DNA of 41,132 nt from Bartonella grahamii ATCC 700132 (GCF_000518085.1 NZ_JACX01000016.1:1-41132); one strand, 5' to 3'. Shown: positions 1-7,917, counted from the first letter of the stretch. Notes: generated from the sequence alone by a model not told the origin. A program made the numbers and translations.

Positions 1-70
1 CTAGAGCTCAGTACTTTCAGACTCCCGGAATACCAATGCGAGGGCGCTCGCAACCGGAGGGGGGCTTGAA
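1..70 (+). ncRNA. Leader RNA of regulator unit 1 (3' part only)
   Basis: The window opens inside the structured leader that precedes each regulator gene here. Visible are the CTCCCGGAATACC segment (about 24-36), the hairpin GCGAGGGCGCTCGC (37-50) and a purine-rich ribosome binding site (55-64). The 5' half, with the promoter and partner strand, lies outside the window. The complete copies are at 5.7, 7.9, 21.3, 21.9 and 22.5 kb. Confidence 0.75.
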
Positions 71-442
71 GTGCCAACTAAAAATCCACATTTTATCGAC
101 ATTTTGATAGGCAAAAGAATCCGTCACAGACGCATTTCAATAGAGCTTTCCCAAAAAGCATTAGGAAGCCATTTAGGCGTCAGTTTCCAACAAATCCAGA
201 AATACGAAAAAGGCTTCAATCGTGTAAGCGTAGGGTGTTTACTCAAAATCGCTCAAAAACTAGAAGTTCCCATGAACTTTTTTTATGCAGACATTGTCAC
301 AAAAGAAGATATCTCAACAAAAGAAACTCTCTCACACCACGATCAAGAAACCTACAGCGAAAAAGAACAGGCACTTTTAAAAAACTTTAGAGAACTCAAA
401 TCGAAAAAACAAAAAGCAATCTTATGGTTGATTTCTGATTAA
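71..442 (+). CDS. XRE-family (Cro/C1-type) regulator, Trp-like, unit 1
   Basis: A 123-residue DNA-binding protein. A helix-turn-helix spans about residues 13-66, with SQKALG in the second helix and the recognition stretch VSFQQIQKYEKG. The C-terminal half (about 95-123) is a charged segment, LLKNFRELKSKKQKAILWL, shared by all paralogues in the window. The GTG start is chosen because it follows GGAGGGGGG at good spacing and every copy begins at the same place after the leader. In Bartonella henselae such proteins (Trp), sitting behind Brt leader RNAs, are reported to act on the badA adhesin gene; that role is transferred by family, not shown here. Compared with the other + strand copies it has LSQKALG for LSQKELG and SVGCLLK for SAGCLLE, so it has begun to diverge. 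Confidence 0.85.
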   Translation: MPTKNPHFIDILIGKRIRHRRISIELSQKALGSHLGVSFQQIQKYEKGFNRVSVGCLLKIAQKLEVPMNFFYADIVTKEDISTKETLSHHDQETYSEKEQALLKNFRELKSKKQKAILWLISD

Positions 443-654
443 GCAAAAACGCAACGATCAATATATCCCCCCCTGCGTAAAATTTCCCATACCTGACATC
501 ATCCCCCCCAAAGAGTGATGTTTTACAGCATGATAGGATAATTCACGCGATAGTTCGTTTTCTGTTTCTGTTATCGCTTTAAGTCAAGCTGATTGAGGAT
601 CAGTGGCTGGGGTTTAAAGTTTGACTATTCATAGCAAAGCGGAATCACACAAAA

Positions 655-780
655 ATGACATCGTTACTCAAAACCATGTCTCCACTTGAGTTTACGAGAC
701 GGTGGAACAATATCGAGAAGGCAAAGCCCCGAAAAAAAACATATGAGCGGTTAAGTAAAAATCAAAAATTGAATCTATAA
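655..780 (+). pseudogene. IS3-family transposase (OrfB) C-terminal fragment
   Basis: A 41-codon open stretch whose product contains MSPLEFTRRWNN followed by a basic tail ending at TAA. The MSP-x-EFE/T-x-R pattern is the usual extreme C-terminus of IS3-type OrfB (rve integrase) transposases, where 'SPxxFE' occurs close to the end. No catalytic DDE core is present, and the region before it (about 480-650) shows no continuation in frame. Read as the last remnant of an insertion sequence between regulator unit 1 and the MFS gene. Assignment is from motif only. Confidence 0.45.
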
Positions 781-873
781 CGTTGAAAAAGCTGCTCTAT
801 GTTGGATTATCTCCACGTCCTCTAAATCTCAGAAAAATGATTTAAAGCACATGTTTTATTGATGAACCAATCA

Positions 874-2082
874 TTAAGAACGAACAATAGACAAAGAACG
901 GTTCACCAATATCCTGATACCTAATAAACAGAATAATCCACTCAATCCAGAAAAAAGGAACAACTGCCCAGCCGAAGTGTGACCTAAAACAAACGCTCCA
1001 ACAAAGGGAGCCACCAACATAGCTAAATTTTGTATAGACTGAACCCATCCAGAAGCCAACCCAATCTGTTCATTGAAATTGGTGACCAGATAAACATTAG
1101 AAGATATAGAAAAGTAAGCACTCACCATTCCAATAAGGAAAAAACAGAACAATAAAGTCTCAATATGGAGCAAATCCAAGTAAAAAAAGCACACAGAAAT
1201 CAAGACAAAACAAACCATTGTTGACATTGCAGGCATTAACAACTCTGATATTTTACCTGTAAGGGGTTTATGCTTTGATTGTTTCACACTCCAAAACCCA
1301 TAGAGGAAATTACCAATCGCCGAAGCGGATACCAGCATCCCAAGAGCCTGTTTATTCATTTTCAGTGCATTAAGGATAACAGGCAACTGATTATTCGCCA
1401 TAAAGATCATGGCAAAATACACAAACATCACCGCCACATAAGTATACCAAGTTGTTCCATAAAGCCTCTGTTGTGATTTCATGGTGTTCGCTGTTTTTAC
1501 CATAAGTGACGAGACAGGTTGTGCACCAATAAAACAAAACACGATAAAGCCTAGCAATGTCAGAAATCCAGAAAACAATAAAGTATATGTATCTGACAAA
1601 AATGCAGAGAGAGCACTCCCCAAAGCAGGTCCTATCATCTTTGCCATGCTATTGATCATATTAAGCACAGAATAGTAACGAGTCCGTTCGTGTTTAGGCA
1701 CTGAATTTGCACTGAGAACGGAAATTGCAGGCATAGCAACACTATTGAATGTCGCTCGAACAACTGCCAGTATAATAAATCCTTGCAGACTCGTCGCCAT
1801 CAATAAACCAACAGTGCATAACGCCCGTAACAACAACGATGCACGCAACCAATGGATCATATAACGGCTACCGACCAACATTCCAATTAGCTTCGACAGA
1901 ACGATACCCGGTAATAATGTTGCCGCTCCAATAAAAGCGACATCATATTGATCAGCTTTCCAGATGAACACAGATACGGTCAAAATCACGATATAATCAA
2001 TCCAGCCCCCAAATGACACCATGCCATTACCCAGCAAAAGCACCAACAAGCGATTTTTTGTTGCCCCGTCTATTTGCACCAA
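874..2082 (-). CDS. Major facilitator superfamily (MFS) transporter
   Basis: A protein of about 402 residues made almost wholly of hydrophobic segments with short loops, consistent with 12 membrane helices and the normal MFS length. Conserved small and charged residues in the loop between helices 2 and 3 and a central cytoplasmic linker (about 190-210, basic) fit the MFS_1/MFS_3 efflux type. The substrate cannot be read from sequence. The start is uncertain: TTG at 2080-2082 or GTG at 2077-2079, both preceded by GAGGGG at 8 or 11 bases; no ATG lies nearby. The first ~35 bases of the gene and its upstream region are repeated just upstream (see repeat 2039-2318), so the present start may be a product of that duplication. 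It stands alone, convergent with unit 1. Confidence 0.8.
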   Translation of the reverse strand: MVQIDGATKNRLLVLLLGNGMVSFGGWIDYIVILTVSVFIWKADQYDVAFIGAATLLPGIVLSKLIGMLVGSRYMIHWLRASLLLRALCTVGLLMATSLQGFIILAVVRATFNSVAMPAISVLSANSVPKHERTRYYSVLNMINSMAKMIGPALGSALSAFLSDTYTLLFSGFLTLLGFIVFCFIGAQPVSSLMVKTANTMKSQQRLYGTTWYTYVAVMFVYFAMIFMANNQLPVILNALKMNKQALGMLVSASAIGNFLYGFWSVKQSKHKPLTGKISELLMPAMSTMVCFVLISVCFFYLDLLHIETLLFCFFLIGMVSAYFSISSNVYLVTNFNEQIGLASGWVQSIQNLAMLVAPFVGAFVLGHTSAGQLFLFSGLSGLFCLLGIRILVNRSLSIVRS

Positions 2083-2318
2083 AACGCGCGCCCCTCTTTT
2101 TCCTTAGCAATACTTTAGCAATACTGATGAGATAATCAATCTTCCCTCACACCCTAAAGACATCAACAACCTTCCGCAACAAAGCACCAACAAGCGATTT
2201 TTTGTTGCCCCATCTATTTGCACCAAAACACGCCCCATCTTTTTCCTTAGCAATACTGATTGAATTATCAATCCTTCCCCCACACCCTAAAGGCATCAAC
2301 GACCTTCCTGCAATAAAG
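2039..2318. repeat. Direct duplication of the 5' end of the MFS gene
   Basis: Two imperfect copies of about 140 bp lie head to tail: 2039-2182 and 2184-2318. They share GCACCAACAAGCGATTTTTT at their beginning (20 bases identical) and the later CACCCTAAAG-CATCAAC segment. The first copy overlaps the first codons of the MFS gene and its upstream region; the second is a noncoding echo. The rest of 2319-2528 shows no gene. Confidence 0.8.
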
Positions 2319-2528
2319 AAATTTATAATTACAAAACCACTAGTGCTAAGTCTTAGATATATATTAAAACTTTCATCATTGATTGAACTTAATCTGCGTC
2401 TTTGCGAATGACGACAATAACCAAGCCGTTAATCCAGCTCTTGAATCCATTTACAAGTAATCCCGCGCGCCTCCCCTTAAGCTCCAACACAAAAAACGCT
2501 CTAAGCGTTCTCTCCTCAAGAGGACTCT

Positions 2529-2813
2529 TTATTCTTCTTCATCACTTTTCTGCGGCGGGGGCGGTAAAATATAAGCGCCTGAAAGCCAACGATTAAGATC
2601 AATGGCTCGGCACCGTGTGGAACAAAAAGGATAGGCGTTTTGTTGTGACATTTGACCACAAATAGGACAAGGATGCGGAGGACGAGTCTCTTTTTGCAAA
2701 TTGAGCTCTTTTTTTTCTTGGCGCACCTTTGTCATCTGCTCCTTCATTAACTTTTCTTCTGTTCCTTTTTTTTCATTTTTGCTTTTTTCTTTTTGTTGCT
2801 TTTCACCTTGCAT
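2529..2813 (-). CDS. yacG: Zinc-binding DNA gyrase inhibitor YacG family
   Basis: A 94-residue protein. The C-terminal half carries the YacG zinc finger, CPIC at about 50-53 and FCSTRC at about 67-72, followed by DLNRWLSGAYILP, a very typical YacG end. In Escherichia coli YacG binds gyrase and inhibits it. The N-terminal ~45 residues are an unusual extension rich in Lys, Glu and Gln; the usual length is about 60-65 residues, so a later ATG may be used. The start at 2813 is kept because AAGG lies 8 bases before it. It follows maf by 21 bp on the same strand, and the order infA-maf-yacG is conserved in Hyphomicrobiales, which supports co-transcription. Confidence 0.88.
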   Translation of the reverse strand: MQGEKQQKEKSKNEKKGTEEKLMKEQMTKVRQEKKELNLQKETRPPHPCPICGQMSQQNAYPFCSTRCRAIDLNRWLSGAYILPPPPQKSDEEE

Positions 2814-2834
2814 TGATCTTGCCTTAAAGTTTTT

Positions 2835-3548
2835 CTAATGCGTTTCTTCAACCCAATGAGTGAAAAGTGGATAGTGATAAGCGGTCAAGAGATCGACTGT
2901 TTCAGCCAAAGGCAATCCCACAACATTAGAATAAGAACCCGTGATATAGACAACAAAAGCACCGGCTTTTCCTTGGATAGCGTAGCCACCAGCTTTCCCT
3001 TGCCATTCACCAGAAGCAAGGTAAGCCTTCATCATGGAAGAAGTTAAGCGTCTAAAACGGACACGACTTTCAACCAATTTTACGGTTATTTTTCCATGTT
3101 CATTGAGTGCACAAACGGCGCCATAAACCTTGTGCGAACGCCCAGAAAGGTATCGCAAACATTCATAAGCCTCATCTTCACCCTCTGGTTTAGGGAGAAT
3201 GGTACGCCCCACAGCCACCACCGTATCAGCAGCCAAGATAATCGTTTTCTGTTGAGGTAATTCTTCTTGACCATTCTGCAACTCTTCTTGACCATTCTGA
3301 TTGTACCAGCGCAAAATTTCTTGGGCTTTCAGCGCTTTTTCTTTTGCCAAACGTTTGGCAAGATTTGCAGGATGTTCTTTTAATTTTGGCGTTTCATCAA
3401 TATCGCTTGCACAAACCTGCTGAGGATCAATCCCTATTTGTGCTAAGAGCGCTAAACGTCTTGGCGAAGCAGAAGCAAGCACCAAATGAATTCCTTCTGT
3501 AAGAGCATCTGCCAAACGTTTTTTCCCCCACTCTCTTATATTTTTCAT
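2835..3548 (-). CDS. maf: Maf-like nucleoside triphosphate pyrophosphatase
   Basis: A 237-residue cytoplasmic house-cleaning enzyme that hydrolyses noncanonical or modified nucleoside triphosphates to the monophosphate. The N-terminal substrate loop LASASPRR (about 25-32), the catalytic aspartate in LAADTVVAVG, the KPEGEDEAYECLRYLSGRSHKV segment and the late GGYAIQGKAGAFV signature are all present. The ATG at 3548 is preferred over GTG 3554 because AAGGGG stands five bases before it. An oddity is a 21-bp direct repeat (3261-3299) that gives NGQEELQNGQEEL, inserted in the loop before the catalytic aspartate; most family members are some 30 residues shorter. It lies between infA and yacG. Confidence 0.92.
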   Translation of the reverse strand: MKNIREWGKKRLADALTEGIHLVLASASPRRLALLAQIGIDPQQVCASDIDETPKLKEHPANLAKRLAKEKALKAQEILRWYNQNGQEELQNGQEELPQQKTIILAADTVVAVGRTILPKPEGEDEAYECLRYLSGRSHKVYGAVCALNEHGKITVKLVESRVRFRRLTSSMMKAYLASGEWQGKAGGYAIQGKAGAFVVYITGSYSNVVGLPLAETVDLLTAYHYPLFTHWVEETH

Positions 3549-3782
3549 TTCCACCCCTTCACAATCGACTTCCCTCTCGCCCCTTTTAAACGCCCTCTTT
3601 TACGCGCCCCCTTTTTAAACGCCATTAATCTCCTTGATCTTTTTCCGCATTGATTTTACAGTTTTTCAATGCCATTCACACACTCCCCTTTTTTCACTCA
3701 TGAAAAGCAAGCTTTAAAACTGTTAAAAAATAATAGAAATAACATGATGGCTTTTACAAAAAAGCGCAAGCCACCCCTTAGG

Positions 3783-4001
3783 CTACTTATAGCGATATGT
3801 AATGCGCCCTTTTGTCAAATCATAAGGTGTCATTTCCACCATGATTTTATCACCTGCCAACACGCGAATACGATTTTTCCGCATTCTACCAGCAGTATGC
3901 GCAATAATTTCATGATCATTTTCCAGTTTCACACGAAACATTGCGTTCGGTAAGAGTTCAGTAACAATACCAGAAAATTCTAAAACTTCTTCTTTTGACA
4001 T
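3783..4001 (-). CDS. infA: Translation initiation factor IF-1
   Basis: A 72-residue S1/OB-fold protein with the family sequence almost unchanged: EEVLEF at the N-terminus, [32 protein letters not shown] and the C-terminal [17 protein letters not shown]-1 binds the ribosomal A site and assists IF-2 and IF-3. The ATG at 4001 gives the standard length; a TTG six bases earlier would add only two residues and has a worse position relative to AAGGAA. First gene of the infA-maf-yacG group, with a 234-bp gap before maf. Confidence 0.97.
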   Translation of the reverse strand: MSKEEVLEFSGIVTELLPNAMFRVKLENDHEIIAHTAGRMRKNRIRVLAGDKIMVEMTPYDLTKGRITYRYK

Positions 4002-5376
4002 AAACAAACATTTCCTTTACAGTGCACATATTTTGTTAAGCTGTGCGTTATTTCCAGCGTTCATATCCTATTTTCTTGAGTTTGTGAATAAAAATTCAAC
4101 AAAAAGAGAAAGGTTTTTCAAGTTTACTCTCTCATGCGCTCAAAAAGCATCACCACACATATCACCACAGATATTGAGGCTCAAAACTTTCTCTCCATCA
4201 ATTTTACCCACCCATTTCCTCCAATTTTTATGATGATCTTGATTTCAGAGTGACGAGAAATTACGCTAAAATTTCTCCCCCTCAAGCGTTTTTCCAATGC
4301 CTCTGACTATCCCCCCACGACTTACAAACAATCCTCATCCCTCCAACTTTCCCTCACCTTCCGCCTTCCACACCCTAAACACGCGCCATTTGGATAAATG
4401 CAAACACCTCTCCCCCCATCCAGAAGCCCTCTCCTTTTTTCAAAAACATCCTTTCACACATCTATCCACGACATGCTCCACAGCCTCTCTCCACTCTCTA
4501 TGCATTTCCCGTACAAGCCTTGACCCATTTTTCCTCTCTCCAAACATTTCATCTAAGCTATCCTCTATTTATGTTGCTCTCCCACCTTAAAAACACGATC
4601 CCTATACATTCCGTCTCATTAACCACAACGCCCCTAACGACATAAAACCTTTTCCTTTTTTACACATTTACGTTTTCACGCTTTTACACATTTACAGAAA
4701 GCAACCAAATGAAACTTCCACACCACCAACCCCACACCACTCTATAAACAATACCAGACAACCCAGCTTCTTACCCAACACCCCCTATAAACTTCAGATC
4801 CCCCACGCACTTCAGATCCCCCCCCTCAAATGACACCACTTCATTAAGTACCATAAAAGCCAAGCCTATCTCCTCACGCCATCCTTCACGCATCCCCTTC
4901 GCACCACCGTCTCTTATCCACCCCCTCTAATCTGTTCGTTCCCATTCCCCACACCCTCTCCTCTCCCGTCAATCTGCCTCCGCTTCATCCCAGCTTACCA
5001 CTCCATTCACAGAGACTCTTCCCTCCACTCCTCTCATCACATTCCATGCCATGCCAAAAGCATACACAATGCACAAATCCTCCATTTCTTTTTCACGAAT
5101 ATACGTTTTCACGCCTTTACACATTTACAGAAAGAAGCCAAATGAAACTTCCACCCCGCGCTGCTCTGAAAACAATGCTCGGCATCCCAGCTTCTTACCC
5201 AACACCCCCTATAAACTTCAAACCACCCCCCCTCAAACGAGACTGTTTCATCAGACCAGACAAGGAAATCCAGCCTAAATATTCATCGCACTCTAAAAAA
5301 ACCTTGATAAATTGATATGCCTGATATCACCACCCCTATAAGCTCCTCTTCTAATTATGATTTCGGAGCCGCGTGA
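4002..5376. other. C/T-rich spacer without a convincing gene
   Basis: About 1.4 kb with strong strand asymmetry (runs of CCC, CTC, TCA on the + strand). Open frames here are low-complexity Pro/Ser/His products without ribosome binding sites and are not called. From about 4680 it contains pieces of repeat family R1, and from about 4900 a copy of the composite that also follows units 2 and 5. The first 80 bases hold the infA upstream region. Confidence 0.6.
5113..5336. repeat. Dispersed repeat R1, copy 2 (with copies at 4680 and 6888)
   Basis: A stretch of about 220 bp shared with 6888-7125, and in its first half with 4680-4800. Shared landmarks are a TTTACACATTTACAGA-like start, CAACACCCCCT, ACGAGACTGTTTCATCAGAC and a GATATGCCTGATATCACCAC end. 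It follows regulator units and seems to be part of a segment duplicated together with them. No protein is suggested. Confidence 0.75.
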
Positions 5377-5484
5377 GAGGGTGAGTTCCACCGTGTCAGC
5401 CTGTGGAGAGGAAGGCTCTGGCCAATATCCTGTGACTTTGGTGAAACCAGCCTCGAAGAAGCAGGAAATCAACAGTATATTTAA
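5377..5484 (+). pseudogene. Possible IS200/IS605-type TnpB C-terminal remnant
   Basis: An open stretch of 35 codons directly after a stop, ending in ETSLEEAGNQQYI. TnpB/OrfB proteins of IS200/IS605 elements often end with a T/V-S-x-x-EAG motif, and the DNA GAAGAAGCAGGAAATC resembles the conserved right-end sequence of those elements, where the guide (omega) RNA begins. No catalytic RuvC residues or zinc finger remain. It could equally be part of an unrelated structured RNA (see 5361-5690). The motif match is from memory and weak. Confidence 0.3.
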
Positions 5485-5539
5485 TCAGAAATGATTATAT
5501 TTACATAAGTTTGATAGAACGGACAAAACAAAGCCGTTA

Positions 5540-5599
5540 GGTTCTTTTGTCAAGGACGCGTTAGGCGCCCTTGTAAGGGTTTCCTTGACCTTAAGAACC
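5540..5599 (+). other. Long imperfect hairpin, function unknown
   Basis: GGTTCTT (5540-5546) and GTCAAGGA (5549-5556) pair with TCCTTGAC (5582-5589) and AAGAACC (5593-5599), giving 15 base pairs with a small internal loop. The apical part has its own CCCTT-GT-AAGGG palindrome. Two further hairpins follow: AGACT-TGTT-AGTCT and GAGAGGC-GGAAA-GCCTCTC (5668-5686). Neither strand has a U-run after the last, so it is not a standard terminator. Confidence 0.55.
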
Positions 5600-5724
5600 A
5601 AGACTTGTTAGTCTCCTCATTAAACGCGGTCTGATCTCATGATTTTGGTGAGCGTTCCGGAGAGTTTGAGAGGCGGAAAGCCTCTCATTAAAAAATAAAG
5701 TTTATAAATAAAAACTATTTTTAT

Positions 5725-5753
5725 TTGCCAATCTCCTGAAATTACTTTATCAC
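5725..5753 (+). promoter_or_regulatory. Promoter of unit 2
   Basis: TTGCCA at 5725-5730 and TATCAC at 5748-5753 are separated by 17 bases. The spacer holds AATCTC-CT-GAAATT, a near-perfect version of the inverted repeat seen in all units. Confidence 0.6.
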
Positions 5754-5759
5754 TTAAAA

Positions 5760-5974
5760 GATATTTTGATCGTCTACGCAGCGATCAAGAGGGAAAACAA
5801 GCCCTAAACCCTAGCGTACAATTGAACCCACTTTCGTGGGGGCCCCGGGATTCCGGGAGTTTTTGCTATGTCCAGGTGTGATGAGCACTAAAAGCAAAAA
5901 GCTGAGTCAAGTCAGTGTTTTCAGACTCCCGGAATACCAATGCGAGGGTGCTCGCAACCGGAGGGGGGCTTTAA
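5760..5974 (+). ncRNA. Brt-like structured leader RNA, unit 2
   Basis: Leader of about 215 bases between the promoter and the regulator GTG. Elements in order: TTGATCG-N9-CGATCAA stem (5766-5788), a CCCAC-TTTC-GTGGG hairpin, CCCGG-GATT-CCGGGAG, a TTTTTGCT / AGCAAAAA pair, CTCCCGGAATACC, a GCGAGGGTGCTCGC hairpin and a strong ribosome binding site. The ATTCCGGGAG and CTCCCGGAAT segments are complementary at a distance of about 70 bases. Matches, by position and arrangement, the Brt RNAs of Bartonella henselae. The 5' end is inferred from the promoter. Confidence 0.75.
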
Positions 5975-6340
5975 GTGCAAACCAAAAATCCAAATTTTAT
6001 CGATATTTTGATAGGGAAAAGAATTCGTCATAGACGCATTGCAATGGGACTTTCCCAAAAAGAATTAGGAAGCCATTTAGGCGTCAGTTTCCAACAAATC
6101 CAAAAATATGAAAAAGGCTTAAATCGTGTAAGCGCAGGGTGTTTGCTGGAAATCGCTCAAAAACTAGAAGTTCCCATGAGCTTTTTTTATGCAGACATTG
6201 CCACAAAAGAAAATCTTTCAACACATGCCTCACACTATGATCAAGAAACATACAGCGAAAAAGAACACACCCTTTTAAAAAACTTTAGAGAACTCAAAGC
6301 GAAAAAACAAAAAGCAATTTTGTGGCTGATGTCTGATTAA
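5975..6340 (+). CDS. XRE-family regulator, Trp-like, unit 2
   Basis: A 121-residue paralogue of the unit 1 protein: helix-turn-helix at about 13-66 with LSQKELGSHLGVSFQQIQKYEKG, then a variable linker (about 75-95, two residues shorter than in unit 1) and the conserved tail LLKNFRELKAKKQKAILWL. The GTG start follows GGAGGGGGG; longer readings from upstream ATG codons would run through the leader RNA. Recognition-helix residues equal those of units 1 and 5, so the same operator is expected. The following 220 bp are nearly identical to those after unit 5. Confidence 0.85.
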   Translation: MQTKNPNFIDILIGKRIRHRRIAMGLSQKELGSHLGVSFQQIQKYEKGLNRVSAGCLLEIAQKLEVPMSFFYADIATKENLSTHASHYDQETYSEKEHTLLKNFRELKAKKQKAILWLMSD

Positions 6341-6560
6341 GCAAAAGAGTAACAATTGACATTATTTGCCAATATCCAACTCCCCCTATAAACTTCAGAT
6401 CACCCACCCCTCAAAAGATGATGTTTCATCAAACGCGACAGATACGTCCTATTCTAAAATATTCTTGCCCCTTCACCACCCTAAAGTAAGATCACTGAAA
6501 GCACCGATCAATCCCTCTTCAAAAGGCAACTTTCCCCCTCTATTTCCTCACACCCTCTTC
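6341..6560. repeat. Spacer repeat R2 behind unit 2
   Basis: Nearly identical to 8541-8760 behind unit 5, beginning directly after the regulator stop codon with GCAAAAGAGTAACAATTGAC. It shows that regulator and spacer were duplicated together. No gene or terminator is evident in it. Confidence 0.85.
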
Positions 6561-6800
6561 ATTCCCTCACACCTTCTCCTCTCTCGTCAATGCACCCGCC
6601 TCTTCATCCAAACTTCCCCTCCCTTCACAGACCCCTTCATCCTCAAACCCTCTCTTCTCTCTCATCAACGCACCCCCGCCTCTTCATCCAAACCCCTCTC
6701 TTCACAGACTCTTCATCCCTCACACCCTCTCTTCTCTCTCGTCAATGCACCCGCCTCTTCATCCAAACTTCCCCTCCCTTCATAGACTCTTCATTCCCCA
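6561..6800. repeat. C/T-rich minisatellite
   Basis: About three imperfect tandem units of 65-80 bp, each with TCTTCTCTCTCRTCAAYGCACC, CGCCTCTTCATCCAAAC and CTTCACAGAC (R and Y mark variable bases). A related array lies at 8745-8975. The long open frames across it (Pro/Ser/His-rich) lack ribosome binding sites and are taken as noncoding. Confidence 0.7.
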
Positions 6801-6887
6801 AACCCCAATCTTCTCTCTACATTCCATGCCATGATAAAATCACACACCACGCATAAAGTCGCAGCTTCCTTTTTTACACATTTCCGT

Positions 6888-7125
6888 TTTTACGCTTTTA
6901 CACATTCACAGAATAAAGCCAAATAAAATTCCCACACCACCAACCCCGCACTGCTCTGAAAACAATGCTCGACATCTCAGCTTTTTACCCAACACCCCCT
7001 TAAACTTCAGCTCATCCCCCCCTCAAACGAGACTGTTTCATCAGACCAGACAAAGAAATCCATCCTAAAATATTCATCACACTCCAAAAAAACACCTTGA
7101 TAAATTGATATGCCTGATATCACCA
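6888..7125. repeat. Dispersed repeat R1, copy 3
   Basis: Second full-length copy of R1, matching 5113-5336 throughout with scattered substitutions. It ends about 40 bases before the promoter of unit 3. Confidence 0.75.
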
Positions 7126-7165
7126 CCACCCCAAATAACGCCGTTTTATGACATATTAATTTCTC

Positions 7166-7194
7166 TTGCCAATCTCCTGAAATTACTTTATCAC
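7166..7194 (+). promoter_or_regulatory. Promoter of unit 3
   Basis: TTGCCA (7166-7171), 17-base spacer containing AATCTC-CT-GAAATT, TATCAC (7189-7194); identical to the unit 2 promoter. Confidence 0.6.
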
Positions 7195-7199
7195 TTAAA

Positions 7200-7415
7200 A
7201 GATATTTTGATCGTCCACGCAACGATCAAGAGGGAAAACAAGCCCTAAACCCTAGCGTACAATTGAACCCACTTTCGTGGGGGGCCCGGGATTCCGGGAG
7301 TTTTTGCTATGTCCAAGTGCTTTAAGCACTAAAAGCAAAAAAACTGACTAGGGTTCAGTACTTGTGACTCCCGGAATACCAATGCGAGGGCGCTCGCAAC
7401 CGGAGGGGGCTTGAA
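7200..7415 (+). ncRNA. Brt-like structured leader RNA, unit 3 (gene lost)
   Basis: A full leader with all the elements listed for unit 2: the TCGTCCACGCAACGATCA stem, ATTCCGGGAG and its partner CTCCCGGAAT, the GCGAGGGCGCTCGC hairpin and a GGAGGGGG ribosome binding site. It is intact although the gene it served has been deleted, so any RNA made here would act on its own. Confidence 0.7.
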
Positions 7416-7454
7416 GTGCCAACTAAAAATCCATATTTTTCGACATTTCTATAG
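7416..7454 (+). pseudogene. Deleted regulator gene, 12-codon stub (unit 3)
   Basis: GTG followed by codons for MPTKNPYFSTFL and a stop. The start matches the intact paralogues, but a 3-base loss shifts the frame and the sequence then jumps, at an A-rich run shared by both sides, to the region that lies after the stop codon of intact copies. Nearly the whole gene (about 330 bp) is gone. The same downstream sequence follows unit 4. Confidence 0.8.
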
Positions 7455-7539
7455 GAAAAAAACGCGATTTATAATCCATATTTCGCACTTTTTTAAAAAG
7501 TACCCAATCTTATAGTCTTTGAGATTATTTTGGTTTTTC

Positions 7540-7568
7540 TTGCCAATTTTCTGAAATTACTTTATCAC
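7540..7568 (+). promoter_or_regulatory. Promoter of unit 4
   Basis: TTGCCA (7540-7545), 17-base spacer with AATTTT-CT-GAAATT, TATCAC (7563-7568). Confidence 0.6.
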
Positions 7569-7574
7569 TTAAAG

Positions 7575-7791
7575 TGTAATTTTGGTCGTCTACGCAGCGA
7601 TCAAGAGGGAACTGAAAGCCCTAAGCTCTAGCGTAAAAATGAACCCACTCTTGCGGGTATCCCGGAATTCCGGGAGATTTTGCTATGTCCAGGTGCGATG
7701 AGCACTAAAAGCAAAAAGCTGATTAAGCTCAGTACTTTTAGACTCCCGGAATACCAATGCGAGGGCGCTCGCCCCCAGCGGGGGGCTTGAA
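7575..7791 (+). ncRNA. Brt-like structured leader RNA, unit 4 (gene lost)
   Basis: Complete leader with CCCGGAATTCCGGG as a perfect 14-base palindrome and the distant CTCCCGGAAT partner. It differs at the 3' end: where other copies have AACCGGAGGGGG after the GCGAGGGCGCTCGC hairpin, this one has CCCCCAGCGGGGGG. That forms its own C5/G5 hairpin and replaces the ribosome binding site. Confidence 0.7.
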
Positions 7792-7833
7792 GTGCAAACC
7801 AAAAACCCACATTTTATCGACATTTCTGATTAA
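7792..7833 (+). pseudogene. Deleted regulator gene, 13-codon stub (unit 4)
   Basis: Reads MQTKNPHFIDISD and stop. The first ten codons equal the start of the intact paralogues and the last ones equal their end (…ISD, TAA, GCAAAAAC). This is a clean in-frame internal deletion, probably by recombination between GACATTTTGAT near the start and GATTTCTGAT at the end. It cannot encode a DNA-binding protein. Confidence 0.85.
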
Positions 7834-7917
7834 GCAAAAACACGATTTATAATCCATATTTCACACTTTTTTAAAAAGTACCCAATCTTATAGTCTTTGA
7901 GATTATTTTGATTTTTC

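Noticed and set aside
5668-5686. GAGAGGC-GGAAA-GCCTCTC as a terminator
   Set aside because: Neither side is followed by a U-run in the right orientation; recorded only as a hairpin.
6561-6800. CRISPR array
   Set aside because: Units are long, contiguous and imperfect, without constant repeats separated by unique spacers, and no cas genes are present.
6366-6856. Open frames of 88-183 residues behind units 2 and 5
   Set aside because: They run through C/T-rich repeats, give Pro/Ser/His/Leu-rich low-complexity products in overlapping frames and lack ribosome binding sites.
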